Assembly (NCBI RefSeq): GCF_019457635.1 | Contig: NZ_CP080412.1 | Location: 4,030,001-4,094,000 of the forward strand | Length of the DNA: 64,000 bases | Source: Shewanella mangrovisoli | GTDB taxonomy: Bacteria; Pseudomonadota; Gammaproteobacteria; Enterobacterales; Shewanellaceae | Direction: 5' to 3' | In this document: positions 33,550-42,271 of the stretch, in pieces | How positions within the stretch are numbered: the first letter of the stretch is position 1 | Layout: each line of letters begins with the position of its first letter | The notes under the pieces: generated by a model | What the model was told of the DNA's origin: nothing | The model's input: the letters and a program-made list of their open reading frames with translations, nothing else | Database searches by the model: none | Program-made: the position numbers and the translations under genes

Positions 33550-34380
33550 TTAAAGCATGCGCCGCTGGAATTGGACGGGTGAGAGTAAAAAGGCCTGCTT
33601 AAACGCCTTATTTAGATGACTCTGATCGAAAAAGCCTAACTGCTGCGCCACATCTGCCACTAAGGCGCCATGGGTTAAGGACTTTTTCGCTAACTCTAAT
33701 CGCACTCGCTTTAGATAGGCGTGGGGTGTCATTCCAGTCGCCAGTTTAAATTGGCGTAAAAACTGGAACTTACTCAGGTTAACCTCATCGGCCAACGCCT
33801 CGAGCTGAGTGTTTTGCCACGGCTCATCGTGAATTTTCTGTTTGATGCGATTTAACTGCTGCCATGATAACCCCCTATCCTGCCGTAAATTCAGCATTCC
33901 AGTGGGGTGGCGCGTCAATAACAGCTGCATAAAGTTCAGCAGGTGCGACTCGGCCGCAAGCTCAGAGCATTGGCCTTGGATAAGCACATCATGTAACTGG
34001 ATAAAGTATTGATATAAAGCGGGATCATCCACCATGGGCGCATTAAAGAAATGAGCCTTGAGCCCCATCTCTTGGCTAATGTTGTTCATATACTCCACGG
34101 GGATCGACATCACCTTAACCCGATAACCTTCGGCATCGCGGCTTTGTCCATCATGGGTTTCATCGGGATTGAGGGTCGATAACCCATGTTGCCCGAGCTG
34201 ATAACGACTGCCTTTATTGATAAATTGCTGCGCCCCTTGAGTCACCACGCCTAAGTGATAATCCAGATGCACGTGTTTATCAAAACTGAAATGCGTAAAT
34301 TCCGCCTGACTCAGTTCAATGCCCGAGAGGCTGGGATGGCGCCAGTAATTGATATTTTCAACGGGAGTCACACGGCTCAT
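33550..34380 (-). CDS. AraC family transcriptional regulator
   Basis: A 276-residue regulator with an N-terminal cupin-like sensing domain (HVHLDYHLGVVTQGAQQF, DETHDGQ) and a C-terminal double helix-turn-helix (LEALADEVNLSKFQFLRQFKLATGMTPHAYLKRVRLELAKKSL and VADVAQQLGFFDQSHLNKAFKQ; about residues 180-276). Pairs of AraC regulator and LysE exporter are common, so amino acid efflux control is a reasonable inference. The ribosome site is weak. It lies upstream of the exporter with a 112-base gap. Confidence 0.9.
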   Translation of the reverse strand: MSRVTPVENINYWRHPSLSGIELSQAEFTHFSFDKHVHLDYHLGVVTQGAQQFINKGSRYQLGQHGLSTLNPDETHDGQSRDAEGYRVKVMSIPVEYMNNISQEMGLKAHFFNAPMVDDPALYQYFIQLHDVLIQGQCSELAAESHLLNFMQLLLTRHPTGMLNLRQDRGLSWQQLNRIKQKIHDEPWQNTQLEALADEVNLSKFQFLRQFKLATGMTPHAYLKRVRLELAKKSLTHGALVADVAQQLGFFDQSHLNKAFKQAFLLSPVQFQRRML

Positions 34381-34490
34381 AGGGCAAGCTTAATCTCACT
34401 CGGCAAACACAACTTTAGATACTACTCATTCTAGCCGCCGAGATCTTGGCTCGAATAGTAAATTATTGCAGCGTCCTCCCCAAAAATGCA

Positions 34491-34514
34491 AAACGCCCGA
34501 ATGCGGGCGTTTTG
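34491..34514. terminator. Strong hairpin between the AraC gene and the 249-residue exported protein
   Basis: AAAACGCCCG, loop AATG, CGGGCGTTTT: a perfect 10-bp stem. On the minus strand TTTTTGGGG does not give a clean U-run, but the stem itself begins with TTTT. It ends the 34534 gene leftwards. Confidence 0.8.
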
Positions 34515-34533
34515 TGAAAACCAACATGCTGGA

Positions 34534-35280
34534 TTAGTGCGAATGACTGCCGTGGCCGCCTTGCGCCTCAATGGCATGGCCTTCGCTGTTATAAAAACCA
34601 CTGCTACCGTGTTCGATAAAGCCTTGGTTGATCATCTTGGCGATAAAGGGGTCGGACTCACTGTCGCCCACATCAGCAAAGTCAATGTCTTGATAATTCT
34701 GGGTTAAAGCAGCGAATGCTTCGTGGCTGTAAGGCTCAACCTTGAGCAACTGATAACTTAAAACTTCACCTAAATTAAATTGCTGTGGCAGTTCAATGCT
34801 GGCAATCCAGTCGAGCTGGCTGTCCAAGCCATTCACTTTACCCGCAAAGCCTTGAGCCGCAAAACAAGGCAATTGTTTTAGCTCAGTTTTTGCCAAGTTA
34901 GCAGGCAATGCCGGAGACACTACATGGTACAACTGATCGCGGTCGTGCTGAATGTTTAGCGCCCTTAAGTCACCCTTGCGATAGGTGACTGAGCGTTTTT
35001 CAGCGGGGAAATAACGCACATATTCGCCATTGGGTGCCCATTGTTCAAAGGTGGTGTTATCCCGTTGAATAATAAAATCTTGTCCGTCTCTTAGCAGGGT
35101 CATCTGCCAACTTTGCCCCTTAGCATTAGTGACTTGGTACTGGGCTTTTAAATGGCTGGCCTCAAGTGTTGCGCATTGTGCATTGGCCTGATACGCAGAA
35201 GCAGCGCTAACGGGAGTGGCTAAGGCCATCACAGGGGAGGCTAACGTCGATACCAGAGTGACTAAGAGGAGTTTGTTCAT
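34534..35280 (-). CDS. Exported protein of unknown function beside alkaline phosphatases
   Basis: A 248-residue precursor with a signal peptide (MNKLLLVTLVSTLASPVMALA). The mature part has two cysteines (NAQCATLE and QLPCFAAQG), a lipoprotein-localisation-like middle (QMTLLRDGQDFIIQRDNTTFEQWAPNGEYVRYF resembles DUF/lolA-like beta strands) and a His-rich C-terminus (GGHGSHSH), a possible metal site. The start at 35280 is the first Met fitting a signal peptide. It follows phoA on the same strand after a terminator, so it may be read through at low level or have its own promoter. Confidence 0.72.
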   Translation of the reverse strand: MNKLLLVTLVSTLASPVMALATPVSAASAYQANAQCATLEASHLKAQYQVTNAKGQSWQMTLLRDGQDFIIQRDNTTFEQWAPNGEYVRYFPAEKRSVTYRKGDLRALNIQHDRDQLYHVVSPALPANLAKTELKQLPCFAAQGFAGKVNGLDSQLDWIASIELPQQFNLGEVLSYQLLKVEPYSHEAFAALTQNYQDIDFADVGDSESDPFIAKMINQGFIEHGSSGFYNSEGHAIEAQGGHGSHSH

Positions 35281-35353
35281 GTTATTTCTCACTTACACGC
35301 TAATTTTATGACTCGCATTACTGACTAACGTCTTTACAGACAGTTAGATAAAA

Positions 35354-35381
35354 GCCGATGGCAGGACTGCCCGCCATCGGC
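35354..35381 (-). terminator. Terminator after the lipoprotein phoA
   Basis: GCCGATGGC and GCCATCGGC form a 9-bp stem with a ten-base loop. On the minus strand TTTTATC follows. It is directly after the phoA stop at 35389. Confidence 0.85.
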
Positions 35382-35388
35382 ATTTGGC

Positions 35389-37029
35389 TTACTTCGCCGC
35401 CATTGCAGCTTCCGCTTTCGCGACTAAGTCTGCCGCACGGTTCATCACGTGGAAGATATGGTTTTGTTCAACCGTACCTTGGACCAGATCCGAGCTGGGG
35501 CCACGGGCAAAAATCGCCACGTCTTCACCCGCATGGGTTTCATCGCTTAATGGCACTAGGGCTTCTTGATGGAAACCAGCACTTTGCGTATCTACAAAGT
35601 TCAAGTCCTTACGGCCTGCATCCACTGGGAAGTTATAACGCTCATCGCCACCCGTCGCTAATGACGCATAACCCATACCGTTGGCATAACCTACTGTCGT
35701 GTAAGGTAAACCGTTAGCATCGGTAGAGTTAGTCACTTCGGCAATACCATTAGCATCGTTGGTTTTCACTAAGCCAAGGATTGGGTTACCACGGGTTGGA
35801 TAACCTGCGATGGTAAACACATGGCTGTGGTCAGCCGTCACCATTAACAGAGTGTCGTTTGCCGAGGTTTTTTCCATCGCAACACGGACTGCTTCAGATA
35901 ACGCAACTGTGTCGTACAGGGCACGAGCGGCGTTACCGGCATGGTGCGCATGGTCGATACGACCCGCTTCGACGATCAGCACGTAGCCTTTGGTGTTTTT
36001 CTTCAGAATATCAATCGACTTGGCAGTCATTTCTGCGAGCGATGGCTCACCCGTTACGCCCGCTTCGGTGCGGTCGTAGTCGTATTCCATATGGGATGAG
36101 TTGAACAGACCCAATAAATGGTCAGTGCTCTTCACATCCACATTGAGGAAACCATCTCTGTCTTGAACGTAAGCCGCATTAGTGTACTTAGCTAACCATT
36201 CGGCAGTCAGATCGCGACCATCGTTACGCTTACCCGCTTTACCTTCTGGATCAATCAAGGTTTTGGGGATAAAGCTGCGGCGACCACCGCCCATCATCAC
36301 GTTTAAGCCATTGCCATAGTTAAAGTCGAGCATTTGCGCGGCGATATCTTTACAACCATTGGTCACGGCTTCGGCTGGCAGGTTTGAGTCGGCTTCCCAG
36401 TCACGCTCAGGCACGTGGGCATAGGTTGCCGCAGGCGTTGCGTGGGTTAAACGCGCCGTAGTCACCACACCAGTAGACATGCCCGCCATGGCGGCCAGTT
36501 CCAGTGATGTCACTAAGTTTTGATCTTTAGTCGATGCGCAGTTAGCACGCACTACGCCTTCGGCCTGTGAAATCACGCCGACATCGGTTTTCACCCCAGT
36601 CATCATCGCCGACATAGTGCCCGCAGAATCTGGTGTTTGACCATCGACGTTATAGGTCTTAGATAAACCGACATAAGGCAAGGTTTCGAAGGATAAAGAG
36701 TTTTCTTCACCCGTCTTGCCCTTTAATTGACCTTCTAAAATACGCGCTGCAGTGATAGTCGAAACACCCATGCCATCGCCGACAAATAGGATCACGTTTT
36801 TCGCCGCGCCCACATCGTTGTTCACGCTCAGGCCATCGGCCTTAGTCACACGTGCCTGTGCATCGACATACCATTGGTTGACTGCGGTCCAGTCTTTACC
36901 GTCGCTGCCATTGGAACCGTTAGAACCATTCGAACCCGGCGTACCTGCCGCGCCATTGTCACCATCGCTACCGCATGCGGCTAAACCCAGCATGGCAGAG
37001 ATTGCGAGTACCAGTAATTTCTTATTCAT
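35389..37029 (-). CDS. Alkaline phosphatase, lipoprotein type with a collagen-like linker
   Basis: Metal-dependent phosphomonoesterase of the PhoA superfamily. The 546-residue precursor is a lipoprotein (lipobox LAAC, Cys19), followed by a glycine-rich linker of Gly-x-y type (residues about 20-45, ending DGKD). The catalytic core has VILFVGDGMGVST (first metal ligands), the nucleophile in DSAGTMSAMMTG (near residue 134), RIDHAHHAGN, and TADHSHVFTIAG metal-ligand segments. GGAG lies before the ATG at 37029. It is 42 bases downstream of a second phosphatase and likely co-transcribed. Surface tethering through the linker is inferred. Confidence 0.92.
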   Translation of the reverse strand: MNKKLLVLAISAMLGLAACGSDGDNGAAGTPGSNGSNGSNGSDGKDWTAVNQWYVDAQARVTKADGLSVNNDVGAAKNVILFVGDGMGVSTITAARILEGQLKGKTGEENSLSFETLPYVGLSKTYNVDGQTPDSAGTMSAMMTGVKTDVGVISQAEGVVRANCASTKDQNLVTSLELAAMAGMSTGVVTTARLTHATPAATYAHVPERDWEADSNLPAEAVTNGCKDIAAQMLDFNYGNGLNVMMGGGRRSFIPKTLIDPEGKAGKRNDGRDLTAEWLAKYTNAAYVQDRDGFLNVDVKSTDHLLGLFNSSHMEYDYDRTEAGVTGEPSLAEMTAKSIDILKKNTKGYVLIVEAGRIDHAHHAGNAARALYDTVALSEAVRVAMEKTSANDTLLMVTADHSHVFTIAGYPTRGNPILGLVKTNDANGIAEVTNSTDANGLPYTTVGYANGMGYASLATGGDERYNFPVDAGRKDLNFVDTQSAGFHQEALVPLSDETHAGEDVAIFARGPSSDLVQGTVEQNHIFHVMNRAADLVAKAEAAMAAK

Positions 37030-37071
37030 TTTTAACTCCAAAAGTGAGAACTGTAGGTCGCAGACGACCTA

Positions 37072-38577
37072 TTAGTACTTAGTGCCGCCAAGCTGCTGGG
37101 CTTGGTTGATAATGTGGAAGATCACGTTCTGCTCAATCACGCCCTGCACCAGATTCGAACCTGGGCCCATTGCGTGTAAGCTGATGTCTTCACCGGCGTG
37201 AGTCTCACTTTCCATTGGGATAAGTGCTTGTTGCATGAAGTCTTTATCTTGAGTATCGACTGAGGTTAAGTCGTCACGCACGCCAACCACAGCGCCTGGG
37301 CCGTTAGTGTAGGCCAGCGTAGTGTAAGGCTTGCCGTCGTTAGCGAGGGCTAACGAACCATCCACATCGTGGACTAAACCTAAAATCGGGTTACCGCGTT
37401 TGGGGTAGCCTGCAATGGTAAATACATGGCTGTGGTCAGCGGTTACCATGATGAGGGTATCATCGCTGCTGGTTGCATCCACTGCGGCTTTCACGGCGTT
37501 AGATAACTCAACCGCATCGGTCAAGGCGCGGCTAGCGTTGCCCGCATGGTGACCATGGTCGATACGACCCGATTCCACGATCAGCAGGAAGCCCTTATCG
37601 TTTTTCTTTAAAATCTCGAGGGATTTCGCGGTCATTTCTGAAAGTGATGGCTCACCACCAACGTCATCGGCGCGGTCTGCTTCGTATTCCATGTGGGATG
37701 GGTTAAAGAGGCCAAGTAAGTGATCGGTATTGGCGGCATCGATAGCATCGAAGCCTTTTTTGTCCCACACGTAAGCCGCTTTGCTGAAGTTTTCGACCCA
37801 CGCTTTAGTCAGGTCTTTGCCGTCTTTACGTTTACCGGCTTTGTTCTCACCGTCAGTGACTTCTTTTGGCAAGAAGTAGCTGCGACCACCACCCAGTGCC
37901 ACGCTAAGTGAGTTGGCCTCATCGCGCATCACCAGTTGGCTGGCGATATCGGTACAGCCGTTAGCAACGGCTTCGGCAGGCAGGTTAAAATCGCCTTCCC
38001 AATCACGCTCTGGTGATTTTGCGTAAGTCGCAGCAGGCGTCGCGTGAGTTAAACGGGCAGTCGTGACGATCCCCGTCGATAAGCCTTTAGCATTGGCAAG
38101 GTCGACCAGAGAAACGAGTTCATTGCCTTTAGAAGACAAACAGTTACCACGTAAACTGGTGTCAGAAATCGAGATGATACCGGCTTTGGTTTTCACCCCA
38201 GTCGCCATGGCGGTCATGGTACCTGCGGAGTCGGGCGTCTGCTGGTTAGTGTTGTAGGTTTTCACTAACGCCGTGTGAGGAAACTGCTCGAAACTTAAGA
38301 AGTTTTCTTCACCGCCTTGGTTACCCGTTTGCTGCTGTCCTTGCAGAATACGGGCGGCAGTTAAGGTTGAAATACTCATGCCGTCGCCGACAAAAAGAAT
38401 CACGTTTTTAGCTGTTTTCTTGGTTTCAACCTGCGCTTTAGCCGCAACATTGGCTGCACTGTCTTTAAACCACTGACTGTCAGTTTGAGTTGCGGGTAAG
38501 ACTGCAGCGTGGGCTACAACCGTCATTAAACTGCAGGAGATAGCTGCAGCGATCCGTTTAATATTCATCACGTTCAT
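37072..38577 (-). CDS. Alkaline phosphatase, secreted type
   Basis: Paralogue of the next gene, 501 residues. It has an ordinary signal peptide (ending AHAAVLP) instead of a lipobox, and no linker. Core motifs match: VILFVGDGMSIST, the nucleophile segment DSAGTMTAMATG (near residue 115), RIDHGHHAGN, and TADHSHVFTIAG. The two proteins are similar along almost all the core, so they look like a tandem duplication that then diverged in localisation. The start is uncertain (an in-frame GTG at 38580, ATG at 38577, ATG at 38568). A separate TonB-dependent receptor gene lies upstream, ended by a terminator. Confidence 0.92.
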   Translation of the reverse strand: MNVMNIKRIAAAISCSLMTVVAHAAVLPATQTDSQWFKDSAANVAAKAQVETKKTAKNVILFVGDGMSISTLTAARILQGQQQTGNQGGEENFLSFEQFPHTALVKTYNTNQQTPDSAGTMTAMATGVKTKAGIISISDTSLRGNCLSSKGNELVSLVDLANAKGLSTGIVTTARLTHATPAATYAKSPERDWEGDFNLPAEAVANGCTDIASQLVMRDEANSLSVALGGGRSYFLPKEVTDGENKAGKRKDGKDLTKAWVENFSKAAYVWDKKGFDAIDAANTDHLLGLFNPSHMEYEADRADDVGGEPSLSEMTAKSLEILKKNDKGFLLIVESGRIDHGHHAGNASRALTDAVELSNAVKAAVDATSSDDTLIMVTADHSHVFTIAGYPKRGNPILGLVHDVDGSLALANDGKPYTTLAYTNGPGAVVGVRDDLTSVDTQDKDFMQQALIPMESETHAGEDISLHAMGPGSNLVQGVIEQNVIFHIINQAQQLGGTKY

Positions 38578-38721
38578 CACCGATTTTATTATTGAGTGTA
38601 TGAGGGTATTCCCTTAAGAGGCGCCCACATTTTCAATGCTTTATATGACGAACTGGCGTGATTTTAATGGCGTTTTTATTGCAACTAGATGTCGAAATGA
38701 TTGCAGTAAACAGAATAGAAA

Positions 38722-38759
38722 ACGCTAAGTTTATCCTAGGTGCGGAACAAACTTAGCGT
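38722..38759 (-). terminator. Terminator of the TonB receptor gene
   Basis: ACGCTAAGTTT and AAACTTAGCGT form an 11-bp perfect stem with a 16-base loop. On the minus strand TTTTCTATTC follows. It separates the receptor from the phosphatase pair, so they are distinct transcripts. Confidence 0.82.
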
Positions 38760-38803
38760 ATCGATTGGCGCTAGCAATGGTCACTCAAGAATGGTCACTC
38801 GAG

Positions 38804-40882
38804 TTAGAAACGATAACTGACACTCACCCGCACCATGCGCGGCTCAACAGGATGATAATGCAAGTCTTCCACACCTTCAGCTGGCTCACCCGCTAGACGA
38901 GACTCGTAGAAATAATCGATATCGTGGTCTTTGCTATCAAATATATTCAATAGCTCGAGCTTAGTATCGAAGCCCGATATCTGATAACCCAGGGCAAAGT
39001 TCACTAAGGTAGTATCATCGGCTTTATGTTCATCAAAACTATCGAGGATCCGCTCACCTAAATATCTCAGCCTGACACTGGTATACCAACCATCGCTATC
39101 GGGACGATAGGTAATGCCCGCACTGCCAACAAAGGGCACTGCGCCATCGACATATTTGCCTTCATCGAGTTCATTTTCGGTAAAACGGGCACGGGTCCAG
39201 GCCAGTTCCATATCTAAGCTCAAATCATCGTTAAGCCAATAATAGGCCGTGACTTCAACGCCGTAACGCTCAGAGGCGCGGCTGGGTTCGGTATTGCCCG
39301 CATCGCCGACGAAGAGTAGTTCAGAGTCGAGTTCCAAATACCAAAGCGCCGCCGAGAAGTTAATAAAGTCGCGATCATAGTATTTGACCCCAAACTCACC
39401 GCCATTGGAGCGCACTAACAAATCGACCTTTTCAACCAGATCGCCCGTGACAGGGTCAACCTTAATGGTTGCACCGCGGGCATCGTTAGAATGCAATCCC
39501 TGCCCCGCATTCATGTAGAGTTCCAAATTATCGTTCACTAGGTAGGAAGCGCCCGCCTTTAAGCTCAACATGCCATCGGAAGCATCACCGCTATTGAGGG
39601 GATTATCACTATCGACCTGCACATCGAAATAGTCGTATCTCAAGCCTAAATTTAAACGCCATTGGTCAGCAGGCAACCACTCCACCTTGCCAAACAATCC
39701 CGTAGAGAGTTCCTGCACTTCATCGAGCCTCACAGTGCTGAGGCGTTCCCGTGCTTTAGTGTTATATAAACCCACAGCGCCAATATCGTCGTAGCGCACA
39801 TCGGCACCTAGACTGTAATTGATTTGTGTCCCCGCCAGACTCATTTGCCAGTCGCGTTTAATATCGCCGCCCCAAATGGTTCGCTCATCGACCTGCTCAA
39901 ATTCATCGCCATTAATGGGATCGTTTAAGAAGTAAGTAAAGTTTGAAAACAGATCCATGGTCGAGCGAATGGCATAGGCATTGGCCTGCCAGTTGCCGGC
40001 GTCATAATTGGCCGAAATGCTGTAACGACTGGCCTCACCGCCCACATCGGTGTCGAGTGAACCGTAAAAATCAATCAGCCCAGACTCCACCGCCCGCGCA
40101 GGAATTTGATCCGCCGAATTCCAGCTATTGTCGTAGGCCATCATGGTGAGGCTAAAGTCCCCGCCATTGAGCTTGGTAAGATAGCGACCTACCACATTGA
40201 TCTTGCTGACATCCTCCTTAATATCACTCCAAGGGCCATCGTAAGCCTGCAATTCTGTTCCTAAAATAAATCGGCCGACCTCGGCCTTCATATCCTGAGT
40301 CGCCACCAGCCGTTGATAACCGTATTCCCCTAAGGTCACCCCAACTTGGCGATAAGCGAGTTCATCGGCGAGCAGAATTTGCGCCGCACCCGCGCCGGAA
40401 AAGTCCGCCACTTCAGGATAATAAGCTCCTTTGGCGTAACGGATTTCCCCTAACAACTCGGGGATTAAAAAGTTAAGATCCGTATAACCTTGACCATGGC
40501 CATGAGTCCGCATATTGACCGGCATACCTTCGACACGGGTATTAAAATCTGTGCCATGGTCTAAGTTAAAGCCGCGCAGAAAATACTGATTCGCCTTACC
40601 CGAACCACTGTGCTGAGTGACGATCATTCCAGGGACAAACTCGAGGATCTCACCCGTGCGCAGTAGCGGGCGACTCTCGATTTCCGCCGCACCCACTATC
40701 CCTTCCGATGCCGAAGTACTATGGCCTAAGGTATTAATTTGCCTGCCACGCACTTCTAAACGCTCGATATTATCCGCGCTGTCGGCCATGGCTAGGTTTG
40801 ATAAACCACAGAGGGGTAATAACCAAATCCCTGATAAATAAACCTTGGCTCGCTTTCCTGCTACTGTCTGGAGCGGCTTCAT
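38804..40882 (-). CDS. TonB-dependent outer-membrane receptor
   Basis: Outer-membrane beta-barrel receptor of 692 residues. It has a signal peptide (about 1-34, ending SNLAMA), an N-terminal TonB-box-like IERLEVRGR, and a plug domain (RPLLRTGEILEFVPGMIVTQHSGSG to about residue 165) with NQYFLRGFNLDHGTDF. The barrel ends with Phe (RVSVSYRF), as expected for Bam recognition. GGAAGGA precedes the ATG at 40882. No Fur box was found upstream, so the substrate may not be a siderophore. Position before two phosphatases hints at a phosphorylated organic substrate, which is inference only. Confidence 0.9.
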   Translation of the reverse strand: MKPLQTVAGKRAKVYLSGIWLLPLCGLSNLAMADSADNIERLEVRGRQINTLGHSTSASEGIVGAAEIESRPLLRTGEILEFVPGMIVTQHSGSGKANQYFLRGFNLDHGTDFNTRVEGMPVNMRTHGHGQGYTDLNFLIPELLGEIRYAKGAYYPEVADFSGAGAAQILLADELAYRQVGVTLGEYGYQRLVATQDMKAEVGRFILGTELQAYDGPWSDIKEDVSKINVVGRYLTKLNGGDFSLTMMAYDNSWNSADQIPARAVESGLIDFYGSLDTDVGGEASRYSISANYDAGNWQANAYAIRSTMDLFSNFTYFLNDPINGDEFEQVDERTIWGGDIKRDWQMSLAGTQINYSLGADVRYDDIGAVGLYNTKARERLSTVRLDEVQELSTGLFGKVEWLPADQWRLNLGLRYDYFDVQVDSDNPLNSGDASDGMLSLKAGASYLVNDNLELYMNAGQGLHSNDARGATIKVDPVTGDLVEKVDLLVRSNGGEFGVKYYDRDFINFSAALWYLELDSELLFVGDAGNTEPSRASERYGVEVTAYYWLNDDLSLDMELAWTRARFTENELDEGKYVDGAVPFVGSAGITYRPDSDGWYTSVRLRYLGERILDSFDEHKADDTTLVNFALGYQISGFDTKLELLNIFDSKDHDIDYFYESRLAGEPAEGVEDLHYHPVEPRMVRVSVSYRF

Positions 40883-41194
40883 TTTTCCTTCCCGAGTCAA
40901 CGAATTGATGACGCGGATTTAACGCTGTCTTCACAGATAAAAAGCGGATCGAGCTCAAACTCTGCTGAATAAAAAATCACCGCCAGCAGTTATGTTTCAA
41001 ATTTATGTGCCATATCGCACGTTATTATGAGCAAAAGGACAAAATGTCCGTATCGAGATCACAGTTATTACCTGCTTCGCGCCACTCGCGCCATTGCTTC
41101 GGCCATGGAGGCAATCAACAAGAGGTAAAAATCCCTGAACCGAAAAAGTAGGACTGGCTATACTTTAAGCAATTAAAAAGGTTAAGGATGCCGT
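40883..41194. other. Divergent region between the TonB receptor and the solute-binding-like gene
   Basis: About 310 bases. It contains a short hairpin (GGAC-AAAAT-GTCC near 41037) and a good -10 box (TATACT) for the right-hand gene. I found no Fur or Pho box that I would support. Confidence 0.4.
41159..41164 (+). promoter_or_regulatory. -10 box upstream of the solute-binding-like gene
   Basis: TATACT, 31 bases before the ATG at 41195. The -35 is weak (CTGAAC 18 bases upstream). Confidence 0.4.
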
Positions 41195-42022
41195 ATGGAT
41201 ACACCTAGTCACGCCGAGGGAAACATGGCTTATCTGTTAAAGATGCTGCTGGGGATATCATTGAGTCTGGCCTTGTGCTTGCCAATTAAGGCGAACGACA
41301 CCAGCGCCGAGACACTCACCACAGGCAATCTGCCCACTATCACCATGGCGTTTTATGAAGATCCCTCCGATAACCTGTATTTTCGCTGGGGCGAATTAAT
41401 TTATACCGAGGCCTTTGCTCGCCTAGGTTATCAATTTCGTTATCAAGTGGTTCCGCCCATACGCGCCAGCATGATGGCCGATACAGGGAAAGTCGATGGG
41501 GAACCCGCCAGAGTATTTGCCTACGGGTTGAAATATAAGAATTTAATTCGTGTAGAAGAACCCATACTCGAAAGTAAACTCACCGCCTATGCCATCAACC
41601 CCAATATCCAACTAACTGACTGGGGCTCACTGCTCAACCATCCTTACCGAATTGAATATTATCGAGGAATTTTCTATATCGAGCAGAAACTTGAAGGACT
41701 AGTACCAGCGGATCGGCTAACCACTTCCTCTTCCCCCATCAATTCCTTTCGCCGTATGCAGCGAGACAGAATCGACATCTACATAGATACCGAAGCAATT
41801 GGGGAAAACGTATTGCAACATGCTGAATTCCAACACAGTAAAATTCACCCCGTGGGTGAGTTGGAGGAACTCATCAGTTTCGGTTACCTGCATAAACGCC
41901 ATAAAGCATTGACAGTGAAACTCAGCGCGACCCTCAAACAAATGAAACAGGAAGGTCTGTTCGAACGCTACAAACAGCAGGCCCATACTGAAATCGACCA
42001 AAGCATTGCCCACGAACAATAG
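41195..42022 (+). CDS. Extracellular solute-binding protein family 3 (orphan)
   Basis: Periplasmic-binding-like protein of 275 residues with a signal peptide. It shows the family-3 fold pattern: TITMAFYEDPSDNLYFRWGELIYTEAFARLGYQ, then RASMMADTGKVDGEPAR, the residue set that contacts ligand, and a final KQMKQEGLFERYKQ. No permease or ATPase genes are nearby, so it may sense a ligand for another protein rather than feed a transporter. Two starts are possible: 41195 with AAGGA upstream, or 41225 (MAYLLKMLL) with GAGGG, which gives a cleaner signal. A diguanylate cyclase lies 245 bases downstream on the same strand, a plausible sensor partner. Confidence 0.8.
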   Translation: MDTPSHAEGNMAYLLKMLLGISLSLALCLPIKANDTSAETLTTGNLPTITMAFYEDPSDNLYFRWGELIYTEAFARLGYQFRYQVVPPIRASMMADTGKVDGEPARVFAYGLKYKNLIRVEEPILESKLTAYAINPNIQLTDWGSLLNHPYRIEYYRGIFYIEQKLEGLVPADRLTTSSSPINSFRRMQRDRIDIYIDTEAIGENVLQHAEFQHSKIHPVGELEELISFGYLHKRHKALTVKLSATLKQMKQEGLFERYKQQAHTEIDQSIAHEQ

Positions 42023-42178
42023 GTAACTCGCTTATAAATTACAGTATTTCATTTGGTTAACTTGAAAGTGCTTTAGCCTTTGCTACAGTCATACTTAATT
42101 CTGCGAAATAGGGAGACCAAATTAGTTAATTATGGGGACCACTATCGCCTACTGCGATAAAGACTATCCAAGGAACAG

Positions 42179-42271
42179 ATGAAAAACCAACAGGTTAATA
42201 ACCATCTTCAACTTAACATGCGCCTATCTTTTCCTCGCCAACCTAGCCGTGGCGCTAGGAGTTCAGGATGA
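42179..42271 (+). CDS. Possible 30-codon leader ORF overlapping the diguanylate cyclase start
   Basis: ATG AAA AAC CAA CAG onward gives 30 residues (MKNQQVNNHLQLNMRLSFPR then a short basic tail) with AAGGA seven bases upstream. Its TGA overlaps the next ATG in the sequence ATGA at 42268-42271. This geometry suggests translational coupling. It could also be chance or a decayed gene end; there is no protein-level support. Confidence 0.35.
   Translation: MKNQQVNNHLQLNMRLSFPRQPSRGARSSG

Noticed and set aside
38581..38720. Pho box before the phosphatases
   Set aside because: The best word (TCGTCATATAAAGCATTG, minus strand) matches only half of the consensus.
40883..41194. Fur box before the TonB receptor
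   Set aside because: No GATAAT-type palindrome was found; iron control is therefore not supported.
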